Made by a program: the position numbers and the translations under genes
NCBI RefSeq assembly: GCF_004004515.1
Contig: NZ_RXOL01000001.1
Span: 62,001-126,000 of the forward strand
Reading direction: 5' to 3'
Origin: Croceicoccus ponticola
Lineage (GTDB): Bacteria; Pseudomonadota; Alphaproteobacteria; Sphingomonadales; Sphingomonadaceae
Length of the DNA: 64,000 nucleotides
Part shown: positions 1 to 10,040 of the stretch, one piece after another
How positions within the stretch are numbered: position 1 is the first letter of the stretch
Layout of the letters: every line of letters starts with the position of its first letter
Notes under the pieces: model-generated
Told to the model about the DNA's origin: nothing
The model's input: the letters and a program-made list of their open reading frames with translations, nothing else
Databases searched by the model: none

Positions 1-1
1 C

Positions 2-1465
2 GAAATCTTCGTCGAGACGACGGGCGGCGTGCGGTACGTCTATACGATGTACGGCACGAGCTTTTCCGCACCGCAAGTCGCGGGCGCGGCGGCACTGCTG
101 GCACAAGCCTTCCCCAACCTCACCGGAGCGGAGATCGTCGATCTGATCTTTGCGGGTGCGCGCGACGCAGGCGATGCAGGGATCGACGCAGTCTATGGCC
201 ACGGCGTGCTCGATATCGCGCGTTCGTTCTCGCCGCAGGGCCAGACGTCGCTTGCCGGCACCTCAACTCAGGTCGCACTTGGCGAAGGCGCTGGGGTGTT
301 GAGCCCGGCGATGGGCGATGCGATGCGGCGGGCGAGCCTGGGGGTAGTCGTGCTCGATGGGTACGACCGCGCTTACGGTATCGACCTTGCCGGGAATATC
401 GGCAGCGCTCGGGTCGAACCGAAGCTTTATGGCGCTGTGACGGGACGGACGCAGGCGTTGACAACAAACCAGGGTGCGACGTCGCTGGCGTTCACGGTCG
501 CGCCCGGCATGGTGCGGGCGCCATCGCCGGTGCCCCTCCGGCTCGACATGGAAAACGTCGATCGCGCGCGGCTTCTGGCCGGGCGGATCGGAGCCAGGAT
601 TTCGCCACAGACCGACTTTTCCTTTGCCTTGCGCGAAGGGGCCAGGGGGCTGGAGGCGGGAATGGCAGGACATTCCCGCCCGGCATTCCTGGTGGCGGGA
701 GAGGGTGGCAACGAACTTGGCTTCGTCGCACGGCGGGACGGCGCGGTCGCGGTGAGGCACGGGTTCAAGGGGTTGGGCGGTCAATTCGGCCTGACCGCCT
801 CGGCAGAAAGCGGAGAGGCTTGGAGCGATCCGTTCGGCGACGGCGTCCGTGCGCGGGGCAAGCGTGGCAATTTCGCGCGATATGCAACGAAGCTGGACTG
901 GGATCGTGATGCGCTCGCCTTTTCGGTCGGCGCAAGCTGGCTTGCGGAATCCGAAACGGTGCTGGGCGCGCGGTTTGGCGACACCATCGGCACGGGCGGG
1001 GCGGACACGCTGTTCCTCGATGCCGGTGCGTCCTTCCATCCCGCCGATGATTGGCTGGTGACGCTGGACTACCGCCGGGGCTTCTCCCGGTCCGGAGCGG
1101 CAGGCCTGATCGCCGGCTCCGCCTTTCAGAGCAGTGCGTGGAGCGCCGATGTCCAGCGAACCGGTCTATTTGCAAGGGGAGACGGTCTGGCCTTCCGGAT
1201 ATCGCAGCCACTGCGGATCGAAACGGGCGGGCTGAACCTCAACCTGCCGGTTGGCTACGATTATGCTACCGAAAGCACGACGTTTGGGCGTCGGGAACTG
1301 TCGCTGACGCCAAGCGGTCGGGAAATGACGAGCGAGTTGCGCTGGTTCGGACCTTTCGCGGGCGGCAGTCTGACCGCGAGCGTGTTCTACCGCGCCGATC
1401 CCGGTCACATCACTTCAATCAGAGAGGACAGGGGCGCCGCCGTGCGTTGGTCGGCCGGTTTCTAG
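2..1465 (+). CDS. S8 (subtilisin-like) serine peptidase, C-terminal part with outer-membrane-like domain; 5' end outside window
   Basis: The gene is open from the first bases, so its N-terminus, with the Asp and His catalytic residues, lies outside the window. The motif GTSFSAPQVAGAAAL carries the catalytic serine of the subtilase family (codon at about 59-61). A short helical tail of the peptidase fold follows, then a glycine-rich, beta-strand-like region of about 380 residues ending in an aromatic residue (SAGF). That ending is typical of outer-membrane barrel or autotransporter C-termini. Inference: a secreted or surface-displayed serine protease. The following gmk is on the opposite strand, so the two converge. 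The peptidase assignment is firm; the barrel is inferred from composition and the terminal Phe. Confidence 0.85.
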   Translation, partial: EIFVETTGGVRYVYTMYGTSFSAPQVAGAAALLAQAFPNLTGAEIVDLIFAGARDAGDAGIDAVYGHGVLDIARSFSPQGQTSLAGTSTQVALGEGAGVLSPAMGDAMRRASLGVVVLDGYDRAYGIDLAGNIGSARVEPKLYGAVTGRTQALTTNQGATSLAFTVAPGMVRAPSPVPLRLDMENVDRARLLAGRIGARISPQTDFSFALREGARGLEAGMAGHSRPAFLVAGEGGNELGFVARRDGAVAVRHGFKGLGGQFGLTASAESGEAWSDPFGDGVRARGKRGNFARYATKLDWDRDALAFSVGASWLAESETVLGARFGDTIGTGGADTLFLDAGASFHPADDWLVTLDYRRGFSRSGAAGLIAGSAFQSSAWSADVQRTGLFARGDGLAFRISQPLRIETGGLNLNLPVGYDYATESTTFGRRELSLTPSGREMTSELRWFGPFAGGSLTASVFYRADPGHITSIREDRGAAVRWSAGF

Positions 1466-1507
1466 GCACACGGCGGAGCATGCAGCGGCATTCTGGCGGA
1501 GGACCCA

Positions 1508-2179
1508 TCAGGCTCCTGGCGGAGGGCCGGCCATCAGTTCGCGGACAAAACGGACGAGGCCGGTCTGGCGTTCGCGGCGCATGCGTTCGGCGTGCAGGAT
1601 TTCGCGAACCTGCGCAAAGCAGCGGTCGATGTCGTCGTTGACCACGACGTAGCGATATTCGGACCAATGGCTTATTTCGGCACGCGCCCGTTCCATCCGG
1701 GCATCGATGACCTTTGCATCATCGGTGCCGCGAGCGATCAGGCGACGGCGCAGTTCGTCGATGCTGGGCGGGAGTATGAACACGGGGACGACGTCTTCGC
1801 TCGCGCGTTGGTTGAGCTGTTGCGTTCCCTGCCAGTCGATGTCGAACAGGAAATCCTTGCCGTCCTTCATCCCGTTCCAGATATGCGCCTTTGGCGTGCC
1901 GTAGCTGTGACCGAAGACGTGCGCCCATTCGAGAAACTCGTGCTCTTCGACCATGCGGTCGAATTCGGGTTGCGGCACGAAGTGGTAGTCCTTGCCCTCG
2001 ACTTCGCCGTCTCGCATCGGGCGGGTCGTGGCGGACACCGACAGGCAAAGCTGATCGTCTGCGGCAAGCAGCTTTCGAGCGATGGTCGTCTTGCCCGCGC
2101 CGGATGGCGAGGATAGGATGAACATCAGGCCCCGTCGTTGCAGAGACAGGGGGCGCATATCGGGAGTGTCAGCGGTCAT
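1508..2179 (-). CDS. gmk: Guanylate kinase
   Basis: Phosphorylates GMP to GDP with ATP in the cytoplasm, for nucleotide supply. The P-loop SSPSGAGKTT lies near residues 23-32, followed by the GMP-binding region (SVSATTRPMRDGEVEGKDYH) and a lid-like Arg-rich segment (RLIARGTDD). At 223 residues it is slightly longer than the usual ~205. The true start may be the internal Met at residue 8 (MRPLSLQRRG), which would give a family-typical N-terminus. It converges with the subtilase gene and is followed at its 5' side by two further minus-strand genes. Confidence 0.96.
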   Translation of the reverse strand: MTADTPDMRPLSLQRRGLMFILSSPSGAGKTTIARKLLAADDQLCLSVSATTRPMRDGEVEGKDYHFVPQPEFDRMVEEHEFLEWAHVFGHSYGTPKAHIWNGMKDGKDFLFDIDWQGTQQLNQRASEDVVPVFILPPSIDELRRRLIARGTDDAKVIDARMERARAEISHWSEYRYVVVNDDIDRCFAQVREILHAERMRRERQTGLVRFVRELMAGPPPGA

Positions 2180-2266
2180 GCGCGCTGATGGCCGCGACTT
2201 GGCCCGCCGGTCAAGTTCCAGAATGCGTTTTGATTGTTATTGACCGCCACTCGGGTGGCAGGCGTC

Positions 2267-2620
2267 TCATTTTTCGGCGTTGGCCATCCGCTCGCGCATC
2301 TGCTTTTCGCCTTCTGCCCGTGCTTCGCGTTTGCCCTTGCTGCGATCGAGCAGCGTCTTGCCAAGAATACCGGTACCGACGATGATCGCGCCAGGCAGCG
2401 ACCGGGTCGCGATCCGCGCTACCGCGACAGCGGCCAGCGTCTGAATCATCGAACGGCCTTCCACGACCTTTTCTGCGTCATCCTTGGTATAACGCGTGCG
2501 AAGAAGGGTCTTTTCGGTAAAATGCCGTGCAAGCCGCCCGGCTCCGCGAAGCGCGATATCGGTCACGATCAGATTGGTCATGGGATTGGGGCTGAGACCG
2601 GGAATGCGACGCTTGGCCAT
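2267..2620 (-). CDS. Small conserved hypothetical protein (basic, sphingomonad-type)
   Basis: A protein of about 117 residues beginning MAKRRIPGLSPNPMTNL. I chose the ATG at 2620 over an upstream Met because an AGAGGA ribosome-binding site lies just before it. A central stretch rich in Ala, Val, Ile and Gly (about residues 55-85) could be a membrane or amphipathic segment, and the C-terminus is strongly charged and Lys/Glu/Arg rich. I do not recognise a characterised family. It lies between gmk and sspB on the same strand with separate gaps, so it may have its own promoter. Confidence 0.75.
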   Translation of the reverse strand: MAKRRIPGLSPNPMTNLIVTDIALRGAGRLARHFTEKTLLRTRYTKDDAEKVVEGRSMIQTLAAVAVARIATRSLPGAIIVGTGILGKTLLDRSKGKREARAEGEKQMRERMANAEK

Positions 2621-2690
2621 TTTAGTCCTCTTTTCGCTGTCCGGCCCCACCCTCTAAACGGATGGTCGCAGGCGAAACCTGCGAAGCGGA

Positions 2691-3200
2691 CTATTTCTTC
2701 TTCCCGAAATCGACGGTCACGACATTGGAACCGTCTTCAGGGACGCTTGCCGAAGAAACGCCGCTACCGCCGCCCTGTTCCGAATCGTTTTCGGCAATGT
2801 CATGCGGTTCGGGCGGTTGGCCCGATTCGATCGCCTGAAACTGCAGCCCGAAATCGACAGCCGGATCGACGAAGGCCGTGATCGCGCCAAAGGGAATGAC
2901 CAGCTTGGCCGGCATCTGGTTGAAGCTGAGCCCGACCGAAAACTGGTCTTCCTCTACCGAAAGGTCCCAGAACTTGTTCTGCAGCACGATCGTCATCTCG
3001 TCCGGAAAGCGCGCGCGCAGGTCCGGCGGGACCGAAACGCCGGCCGCGCCGGTCTTGAACGTGATGTAGAAGTGGTGCGCGCCGGGAAGCTCGCTGCCCG
3101 ATGCTTCCACTTCGCGCAACACGCGGCCGACAACGGCGCGCAGGGCTTCCTGGACGATTTCATCGTAGGGGATCAGGCTATCGGGCGTCGGTTCGCTCAT
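2691..3200 (-). CDS. sspB: SspB-family ClpXP adaptor (alphaproteobacterial type)
   Basis: 169 residues. The N-terminal substrate-binding fold shows the family features HFYITFKTGAAGVSVP, followed by a beta-rich segment with FPDEMTIVLQNKFWDL and IPFGAITAFVDPAVDFGLQF. The C-terminal third is an acidic, low-complexity linker ending in a short tail with a hydrophobic VVTVDFGKKK element. That matches the ClpX-docking tail of SspB proteins. Known role: tethers ssrA-tagged or other substrates to ClpXP. The gene stands alone, with hisB divergent about 190 bp away. Confidence 0.9.
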   Translation of the reverse strand: MSEPTPDSLIPYDEIVQEALRAVVGRVLREVEASGSELPGAHHFYITFKTGAAGVSVPPDLRARFPDEMTIVLQNKFWDLSVEEDQFSVGLSFNQMPAKLVIPFGAITAFVDPAVDFGLQFQAIESGQPPEPHDIAENDSEQGGGSGVSSASVPEDGSNVVTVDFGKKK

Positions 3201-3388
3201 GGCGCCGGATTGAGCGCTCCGACCGTCCGGGTCAAGCCGGAAAAGGACGTTTTCCCGGCTTCCGGGCCAACGGTCGGCAACCCAGCGACCCTGCCATCGG
3301 CTTGTTTGGGCGATAAATTCAGTGCGGGGCCGGATGTTCCGTAATCTGCCGTCTTGCGCCGCGCCGCAGCGCGCTTATAGCGGGCGCC

Positions 3389-3997
3389 ATGCGTACCGGA
3401 TCGATCTCTCGCAAGACCAAGGAAACCGCCATCGAGGTGTCCGTCAACCTCGACGGGACAGGCGAATATGATATCGCCACCGGGGTCGGTTTCCTCGATC
3501 ACATGGTGGAACAGTTTTCGCGTCATTCGCTGATCGACGTGACGATGAAGGTCGATGGCGACCTTCATGTCGATCAGCATCACACGGTGGAAGACAGCGC
3601 CATCGCGCTGGGCGAAGCGATCCTTCAGGCACTGGGCGAAAAGCGCGGCATCGCGCGGTATGGTCATGCCTATTCCCCGATGGACGAAACACTGGCCCGC
3701 GTGGCGCTCGACATTTCAGGTCGGCCCTATCTCGTGTGGAAGGCCGGTTTTTCGCAGCCTCGGCTGGGCGAGATGGATACCGAGCTTTTCGAACACTGGT
3801 TCCATTCGATCGCGCAAGCCGCGGGCATCACCCTGCACATCGAACTGCTCTACGGGCAAAACAACCATCACATCGTAGAGTCACTCTATAAAGGGTTTGC
3901 CCGCGCGATGCGTGCGGCGGTCGAAATCGACCCACGCAAGGGCGATGCGATCCCATCGACCAAAGGCCTGCTCGGAAAGGGCACGATAGAGGTCTGA
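3389..3997 (+). CDS. hisB: Imidazoleglycerol-phosphate dehydratase
   Basis: 202 residues, the length of a stand-alone IGPD. It catalyses the sixth step of histidine biosynthesis, IGP to imidazole-acetol phosphate. Metal-binding His/Glu clusters are visible as [18 protein letters not shown] (around residues 64-72) and [10 protein letters not shown] near the C-terminus, all diagnostic of the family. It is the first gene of hisB-hisH-hisA-hisF, with only 4 bp before hisH, so the genes are very probably cotranscribed. Confidence 0.97.
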   Translation: MRTGSISRKTKETAIEVSVNLDGTGEYDIATGVGFLDHMVEQFSRHSLIDVTMKVDGDLHVDQHHTVEDSAIALGEAILQALGEKRGIARYGHAYSPMDETLARVALDISGRPYLVWKAGFSQPRLGEMDTELFEHWFHSIAQAAGITLHIELLYGQNNHHIVESLYKGFARAMRAAVEIDPRKGDAIPSTKGLLGKGTIEV

Positions 3998-4001
3998 TGC
4001 C

Positions 4002-4631
4002 ATGCCCGGACATGTCGCACTCATCGATTATGGCGCAGGAAACCTGCAGTCGGTCGCCAACGCGCTGAAGGCGGCAGGCTCGCACGCGGTCAAGGTCACG
4101 AGCGATCCCAAGGTAGTGCTGGCGGCGGAAAGGGTAGTCTTGCCCGGCGTCGGCGCATTTGCCTCTTGCGCCAAGGCGTTGCGCGCCATTCCCGACATGG
4201 TTGCCGCGATGGAACGGCGCGTGCTGGATCAGGGCGCGCCCTTCCTCGGCATCTGTGTCGGCATGCAGTTGATGGCGACGCGCGGTGTCGAACATGGTGT
4301 GCACAAGGGACTGGACTGGATCGGGGGCGAAGTGCTGCCGATCGAAGTGACCGATCCCAAGATCAAGGTTCCGCACATGGGCTGGAATGATGTCGCCCCG
4401 ATGAAGCACCCCGATGGTGCCGAACTGATTGAGCGTGGCGAGGCCTATTTCCTTCATTCCTACCACTTCGCCACGGACGAAGGGCGCGATATCGCCGCAA
4501 TCACAGACCACGGCGGTGCGATCACGGCGGCGGTGGCGCGCGACAACATCCTGGGCGTTCAGTTTCACCCGGAAAAGAGCCAGCGCTACGGAATCGAGCT
4601 TCTCGAACGATGGCTGGAATGGAAGCCGTGA
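4002..4631 (+). CDS. hisH: Imidazole glycerol phosphate synthase, glutaminase subunit
   Basis: 209 residues, class I glutamine amidotransferase. The nucleophile Cys is in GICVGMQLM and the catalytic His/Glu pair is in QFHPEKS near the C-terminus. It supplies ammonia from glutamine to HisF in the cytoplasmic HisHF complex. It sits 4 bp after hisB and 60 bp before hisA, consistent with a his operon. Confidence 0.97.
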   Translation: MPGHVALIDYGAGNLQSVANALKAAGSHAVKVTSDPKVVLAAERVVLPGVGAFASCAKALRAIPDMVAAMERRVLDQGAPFLGICVGMQLMATRGVEHGVHKGLDWIGGEVLPIEVTDPKIKVPHMGWNDVAPMKHPDGAELIERGEAYFLHSYHFATDEGRDIAAITDHGGAITAAVARDNILGVQFHPEKSQRYGIELLERWLEWKP

Positions 4632-4691
4632 GCTATCATGGCCTCCGCCGCAAAACCTGGCGCCTCGGTGCCTGACAGATAGGCAGTTTGG

Positions 4692-5417
4692 ATGATCGTA
4701 TTTCCGGCAATCGACCTTAAAGGCGGGCAGGTCGTCCGCCTTGCCGAAGGCGATATGGACCGCGCCACTGTTTACGGCGATGATCCCGCCGCGCAGGCGA
4801 AGTTATTCGCCAAGGCCGGGGCGATGCATCTGCATGTCGTCGATCTCGACGGATCGTTCGCGGGTGAAGCGCGCAATCGCGAGGCGGTCGAGGCCATCGT
4901 CGACAGCTTTGAAGGATATGTTCAGCTTGGCGGCGGCATCCGCACGCGAGAGGCGGTGGATGCATGGTTCGATGCAGGGGTGGCGCGGATCGTGATGGGC
5001 ACGGCGGCGCTGAAGGATCCCGATTTCGTCAAGGACATGGCGCGCGAATATCCCGGCGGCATCGTCGTGGCGGTTGATGCCAAGGACGGCATGGTCGCGA
5101 CCGCTGGCTGGGCTGATGTGTCGGATGTCGCGGTGGTCGACCTTGCCCGCAGGTTCGAGGATGCGGGGGTCGCGTCGCTGCTGTTCACCGATATCGGGCG
5201 CGATGGCATGCTTAAGGGCTGCAATATCGAGGCGACGGTCGATCTTGCCCGCGCGGTCGACATTCCGGTCATCGCCAGCGGCGGGGTCAAGGGGCTGGAC
5301 GATATCCGCATTCTTTCGATGTACGCGAACGACGGGATCGAGGGCGTGATCACGGGTCGCGCGATTTATGATGGTCGGCTTGATCTCGCCACCGCGTTGA
5401 AAATGGCGGAGGCGTGA
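4692..5417 (+). CDS. hisA: ProFAR isomerase (HisA)
   Basis: 241 residues, a (beta/alpha)8 barrel starting [16 protein letters not shown], where the Asp is the catalytic base. The two half-barrel phosphate-binding motifs are seen as [11 protein letters not shown] and [11 protein letters not shown]. It isomerises ProFAR to PRFAR, the substrate of HisHF. The stop is 4 bp before the hisF ATG, indicating tight coupling. Confidence 0.97.
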   Translation: MIVFPAIDLKGGQVVRLAEGDMDRATVYGDDPAAQAKLFAKAGAMHLHVVDLDGSFAGEARNREAVEAIVDSFEGYVQLGGGIRTREAVDAWFDAGVARIVMGTAALKDPDFVKDMAREYPGGIVVAVDAKDGMVATAGWADVSDVAVVDLARRFEDAGVASLLFTDIGRDGMLKGCNIEATVDLARAVDIPVIASGGVKGLDDIRILSMYANDGIEGVITGRAIYDGRLDLATALKMAEA

Positions 5418-5421
5418 CGCC

Positions 5422-6243
5422 ATGACCGTCCGCGTCCGTGTCATCCCCTGCCTCGACGTGCGCGATGGCCGCGTGGTGAAGGGCGTGAATTTCGTCGACC
5501 TGATCGACGCGGGCGATCCGGTGGAACAGGCGCGGGCCTATGACCTCGCTGGCGCGGACGAGCTTTGCTTTCTCGACATATCCGCCAGTCACGAAGGGCG
5601 CGGCACGCTGATCGACGTCGTGCGCCGCACGGCAGAAGTATGCTTCATGCCGCTGACGGTGGGGGGTGGCGTGCGCAGCGCGGCCGATGCCCGCGCGCTT
5701 TTGTTGGCCGGGGCTGACAAGGTCGCGGTCAATTCCGCCGCCGTTTCGCGCCCCGAAGTGGTCGCCGAAATAGCCGAACGCTTCGGCAGCCAATGCGTCG
5801 TCGCCAGCGTCGATGCGCGGCGGGTCAGCGGCGGTATCGGTGGACAGCTTGTGGATAAGGCCGGGGACAACCCTGATCAAAACCCTGGGGAAAGCCGGTG
5901 GGAAATTTTCACGCATGGCGGGCGGCAGGCAACCGGGATCGATGCTGTCGAACATGCTTTGCGCCTTGCAGAAATGGGCGCGGGCGAACTGCTGGTCACG
6001 TCGATGGACGGCGATGGTACGAAACAGGGGTATGATCTCGAACTGACCCGGACCATCGCGGATGCCGTGGGCATTCCGGTAATCGCCAGCGGCGGGGTCG
6101 GCAATCTTGGCCATCTCGTCGCCGGAGTGACAGAGGGGCATGCCAGCGCGGTGCTGGCGGCCAGCATCTTTCATTTCGGCCAGCACACCATCGCCGAAGC
6201 GCACGAGGCCCTGCGCCTGGCCGGCCTGCCCGCGCGCAGCTAG
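5422..6243 (+). CDS. hisF: Imidazole glycerol phosphate synthase, cyclase subunit
   Basis: 273 residues, a little longer than the usual ~255 because of an insert rich in Asp, Asn and Pro in the middle of the barrel (about residues 145-165). The N-terminus [16 protein letters not shown] holds the catalytic Asp, and the second Asp is in [19 protein letters not shown] and [10 protein letters not shown] are the phosphate-binding loops. With HisH it makes IGP and AICAR. It is the last gene of this his block; hisE is about 3.8 kb downstream. Confidence 0.97.
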   Translation: MTVRVRVIPCLDVRDGRVVKGVNFVDLIDAGDPVEQARAYDLAGADELCFLDISASHEGRGTLIDVVRRTAEVCFMPLTVGGGVRSAADARALLLAGADKVAVNSAAVSRPEVVAEIAERFGSQCVVASVDARRVSGGIGGQLVDKAGDNPDQNPGESRWEIFTHGGRQATGIDAVEHALRLAEMGAGELLVTSMDGDGTKQGYDLELTRTIADAVGIPVIASGGVGNLGHLVAGVTEGHASAVLAASIFHFGQHTIAEAHEALRLAGLPARS

Positions 6244-6312
6244 CCGGAAACCTCGCGAAGCTAACGAAGAATGTCACGGCGCTGCGGTGAGCCGTTCACC
6301 TTGGGGATTGCT

Positions 6313-6340
6313 TTGCGCGTGTAGTTGGTTACACGCGCAA
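6313..6340. promoter_or_regulatory. Perfect 11-bp inverted repeat between hisF and the M28 peptidase
   Basis: Arms 6313-6323 and 6330-6340 are exact complements around a 6-nt loop. No long T-run follows (ccataaaatt), so it is either a weak terminator for the his block or an operator/5' UTR hairpin for the peptidase gene that starts 30 bp later. Confidence 0.55.
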
Positions 6341-6369
6341 CCATAAAATTCCCCCGAGGTGCTGAATTC

Positions 6370-8079
6370 ATGCGTTTCTTTCCGATCGTCGCGGCGTCGC
6401 TCGCACTGACGTCATGCGTGGCGACCACTGATGCGCCGCGTGAGGCCGTCGTCTCCGCGCCCAACGCCGGATATATCGAAGGTGACGTGCGCTACCTCGC
6501 ATCCGACGCGCTAGAGGGGCGAGAGACGGGCACACGCGGGTTCGAAACGGCGTCCGATTACGTGGCCAGCCGGTTTGCGGCCGTGGGCCTGATGCCTGCC
6601 GGTCAGGACGGCACATGGTTTCAGCGAGTGCCACTGCGCATGAAGAGTTACGGCGACAAGTCGAAGAACAAGATAGAGCTGAGCGGACCCAACGCGCCTA
6701 CCGCGTTCACCGCGTTCGACGATTACATCGTCACCTCGGCCGGCGATGAAAAAGCAGGCGTCGTGGATGCGCCTTTGGTCTTTGTCGGGCAGGGTTTCGT
6801 CGATCCGCGCACCGGGCGCGACGACTTCGCCGGCGTCGACCTTAACGGCAAGATCGCAGTGGCGCTGCGTGGCGCACCCAAGTTTCTGGGCCCTGAAGAG
6901 CGGGCCTATTTCAACGACCGCCGAACCAAGGCCATCGCCGAACGCGGCGCTGTCGGCCTGCTTTCGCTGAACAGCCGCGAATGGCTGAAGGATTCGGACT
7001 GGAGCGACACGGTCAAGTACTACACCTCGTCACGCGGAGCGACATGGCGCGGACCGGACGGCAAGGCCCATGGCACGACGGCGGCTTATCAGGCCTATGC
7101 GACGGTTCACCCGGCAGCGGGGGAGCGGTTAATGGCAAAGCAGCCTGTCGACTTGTCCAAGGCCTATGAAATGACGGACGATCCCAAGACGCGCTTCAAG
7201 GCGTTCGACATGGGCATAACCGCCAGAATGACCTTCGACCAGAATTTCGAAAACCAGGCGAGCCGCAATGTCATCGGGATGATCGAAGGTACTGATCCCG
7301 AGCTGAAAGGCGAATATGTCGTCCTGACTGCCCACCTCGATCACCTTGGCATCACGAAGGGCGAGGGCGAGGGCGAGGGCGGGGGCGATCGGATCAACAA
7401 CGGCGCGCTCGACAATGCATCGGGCGTGGCCATGATGCTGGATGTCGCCCGCCGGCTTGCCGCAAACCCTCCACGCCGCTCGGTTCTGTTCATCGCGCTG
7501 ACGGCCGAAGAAATGGGCCTCGTCGGCTCTTCGTACAACGCGCACTTCCCGACCGTCCCGGCCGACAGCATCGCGGCCGTCGTCAATATCGACATGCCGA
7601 TGGTCACCTATCCGTTCACCGACGTCGTTGCCTATGGCGCCGAACGTTCGACCCTTTTTCCCGTGGTCGATCAGGCGACTCGCCGTGCCGGTGTGACGGT
7701 GGCGGCAGACCCGCACCCGGACGAGGGACTTTTCACCCGTTCCGACCACTATTCCTATGTCGAAGCAGGCATTCCGGCGGTCTATCTCGACACCGGACCG
7801 GGCAACGGCGGCGACAAGATTCTGACCGACTTCCTGAAGGACGGTTACCACGAGCCGTCCGACGAGATTGACCGGATCGATTTTGCCCAGGCGGCGAGGT
7901 TTGCCGAAATCAATTACGAAATCGCCTTGGGCATTGCGAACATGGACCAGCGACCGGTGTGGAAGAAGGACGACTTCTTCGCCACCGTGTTCGATGGACG
8001 CATGGAGGGTCAGCCCTCCCCAAGCGAGCAATCGCTGGTCCATCGCGGCGGGACGGGTTCATCACGCCCCCCAGCATGA
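6370..8079 (+). CDS. Secreted M28-family metallopeptidase, lipoprotein
   Basis: 569 residues when started at the ATG preceded by a GAGGTG ribosome site. The N-terminus (MRFFPIVAASLALTSC) is a lipoprotein signal with the lipobox LTSC. A PA-like insert lies around residues 110-250. The zinc-aminopeptidase core then shows AHLDHLG (metal His), DNASGVAMML (bridging Asp), TAEEMGLVGS (catalytic Glu pair) and a late YHEPSDEIDRIDF segment with the last His. A short run of alternating Gly-Glu (KGEGEGEGGG) precedes the Asp ligand. Predicted role: periplasmic or outer-membrane-anchored aminopeptidase. It stands alone between his genes and the antiporter. Confidence 0.92.
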   Translation: MRFFPIVAASLALTSCVATTDAPREAVVSAPNAGYIEGDVRYLASDALEGRETGTRGFETASDYVASRFAAVGLMPAGQDGTWFQRVPLRMKSYGDKSKNKIELSGPNAPTAFTAFDDYIVTSAGDEKAGVVDAPLVFVGQGFVDPRTGRDDFAGVDLNGKIAVALRGAPKFLGPEERAYFNDRRTKAIAERGAVGLLSLNSREWLKDSDWSDTVKYYTSSRGATWRGPDGKAHGTTAAYQAYATVHPAAGERLMAKQPVDLSKAYEMTDDPKTRFKAFDMGITARMTFDQNFENQASRNVIGMIEGTDPELKGEYVVLTAHLDHLGITKGEGEGEGGGDRINNGALDNASGVAMMLDVARRLAANPPRRSVLFIALTAEEMGLVGSSYNAHFPTVPADSIAAVVNIDMPMVTYPFTDVVAYGAERSTLFPVVDQATRRAGVTVAADPHPDEGLFTRSDHYSYVEAGIPAVYLDTGPGNGGDKILTDFLKDGYHEPSDEIDRIDFAQAARFAEINYEIALGIANMDQRPVWKKDDFFATVFDGRMEGQPSPSEQSLVHRGGTGSSRPPA

Positions 8080-8231
8080 TCCGTCCCGCCGCACCTTTCA
8101 CAGCTTTGACAATTTTCAATCGGTCCGGGCTTCCTGCGCTTCGCATCACGGGCCGCAAGTCCATTGCGGGGCCACGCGCCAACCCCTAACTCTACGCCGA
8201 TTCGCCCGGATTTCCCGGGAACCGGGGGCAA

Positions 8232-9983
8232 ATGATGCACGAAGGCGGCGGAGGCGGCATGCTGATCGAGGGGTTGATCCTCCTCGGCTTCGCGCTTTTC
8301 TTCGTGCTAGTTTTCCGTCGTCTGGGCCTTGGTGCGACGCTGGGTTATCTCGTGGCCGGTGCAGTCGTCGGCCCGCAAGTCCTCGGACTTGTCGGCGGGG
8401 CGGAAGCGAAGGTCGATTTCGCAGAGCTTGGCATCGTCATGCTGCTGTTCATCGTCGGCCTCGAACTCGCGCCAAGCCGGTTGTGGCGGATGCGCCGCGA
8501 AATCTTTGGCGTCGGGTTGGTGCAGGTCGTGTTGTGCGGTCTGGCGGTCAGCGCGCTGATCTATGGTTTCACCGAATTTTCGCTGGCGGCATCGCTCGCG
8601 ATCGGGCTGCCGCTCGGCCTTTCGTCGACTGCGCAGGTCCTGCCCATGCTGCAAAGCGCCGGGCGGTTGCGCACTCCGTTCGGAGAGCGGGCCTTTGCCA
8701 TCCTGCTGTTTCAGGATCTGTCGCTGATCCCGCTGATCACCATCGTCGCCGCCTTGAGCCGCAAGCCGGAATTGCAGGAAGGACCGCCGGGCTGGCAGAC
8801 CGCGTTGATCGCGATTGCCGCTATCGCCGGACTGATCCTCGCCGGACGCTACCTGATCCGCCCGCTCTTCCGGCTGATCGGCATATTGGGCGAGCGTGAG
8901 ATGTTTGTGGTCGCCGCGCTGTTCACCATTCTCGGGTCTGCGGCGCTGATGGCGTCGCTCGGTCTTTCCACCGCCTTGGGCGCGTTCATTGCGGGTGTTA
9001 TGCTGGCCAGTTCGCCCTATCGCCATGAACTCGAAGCCGATGTCGAACCGTTCCGTTCGATCCTGCTCGGCCTGTTCTTTCTGTCCATCGGCATGATGCT
9101 CGACTTGTCGGCCATTGCCGATCGGCCCGTCTTCGTGGCGCTGATGGCGCTTGGCGTGATTCTTACGAAAAGCGCGGTCATAACCGCCATCGCACTGGTC
9201 ATCCGCATGCCGTGGCGGCGCGCGCTGGCACTGGGCCTTTTGCTCAGCCAAGGCGGCGAATTCGGTTTTGTGCTGTTTGCACAGGCGCAGGACGGCCTGC
9301 TGATTGCGCCAGAAGCGGCCAGCCTGTTCGGGGCGGTCGTGACGATCTCGATGGCGGCGACCCCGTTCCTGATGATGGCGACACGCCGCATCCGCGCCGA
9401 AGCGCAGAACGCCGATGATGCCCAGCGCGAAGGGCCACAGCCCGACGGAGCGAGCGCGGTTGTCGTGGGTTATGGCCGCTTTGGCCAGACAGTAACCCAG
9501 ATGTTGGTTGCCGCCGGAATCCGCGTCACCATCGTCGACCGCGATGTCGAACTGATCGACATCGCCCGCGAGTACGGCGCGCAAGTCTTTTTCGGCGACG
9601 GCACGCGGATCGACTTGTTGCGACAGGCCGGGGCGGAGCAGGCGCGAGCGATCCTGTTCTGTCTCGACCGGGACCAGATCGAGCCCGACCTCGTCAGCGC
9701 CGTACGGGAACAGTTTCCCGATGCCGCGATCTTTGTCCGCGCCTTCGACCGGCGCAGCGTATTGCGTCTGTCCGGCACGCCGGTCGATTTCGTGGTCCGC
9801 GAACTGTTCGAATCGGCGATTGCGATGGGCCGGAGCGCGCTGGAAAAACTGGGCGAAAGCCTGCAGGGGATCGATGAGGCCGAGAGCGCGTACCGCGAAC
9901 GCGACTGCGAACGGATGGAACGACAGATCGACAGCGGCGACATTCACACCGCGCGCGACCGAATTTTCGTACAACGGGATTGA
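8232..9983 (+). CDS. CPA2-family cation:proton antiporter with C-terminal TrkA-N (RCK) domain, KefB/YbaL-like
   Basis: 583 residues. There are about 12 hydrophobic segments up to residue ~390. The family signatures GYLVAGAVVGP, LGIVMLLFIVGLEL and LGAFIAGVMLASSPYRHELEADVEPFR are present (the last is the second half of the exchanger core). A Rossmann nucleotide-binding domain follows from ~415 (VVVGYGRFGQTVTQML, with GDGTRIDLL). That arrangement matches Kef-type glutathione-gated K+ efflux or general monovalent cation antiporters. The substrate cannot be read from sequence. The start lies after a Gly-rich MMHEGGGGGML leader; an internal Met at residue 10 is possible. Confidence 0.92.
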   Translation: MMHEGGGGGMLIEGLILLGFALFFVLVFRRLGLGATLGYLVAGAVVGPQVLGLVGGAEAKVDFAELGIVMLLFIVGLELAPSRLWRMRREIFGVGLVQVVLCGLAVSALIYGFTEFSLAASLAIGLPLGLSSTAQVLPMLQSAGRLRTPFGERAFAILLFQDLSLIPLITIVAALSRKPELQEGPPGWQTALIAIAAIAGLILAGRYLIRPLFRLIGILGEREMFVVAALFTILGSAALMASLGLSTALGAFIAGVMLASSPYRHELEADVEPFRSILLGLFFLSIGMMLDLSAIADRPVFVALMALGVILTKSAVITAIALVIRMPWRRALALGLLLSQGGEFGFVLFAQAQDGLLIAPEAASLFGAVVTISMAATPFLMMATRRIRAEAQNADDAQREGPQPDGASAVVVGYGRFGQTVTQMLVAAGIRVTIVDRDVELIDIAREYGAQVFFGDGTRIDLLRQAGAEQARAILFCLDRDQIEPDLVSAVREQFPDAAIFVRAFDRRSVLRLSGTPVDFVVRELFESAIAMGRSALEKLGESLQGIDEAESAYRERDCERMERQIDSGDIHTARDRIFVQRD

Positions 9984-10040
9984 GCGCCTGATGATTTCGC
10001 GCGTTGATTTCACGCGCCCTCCCGCGCAAAGGCTGAAGCC

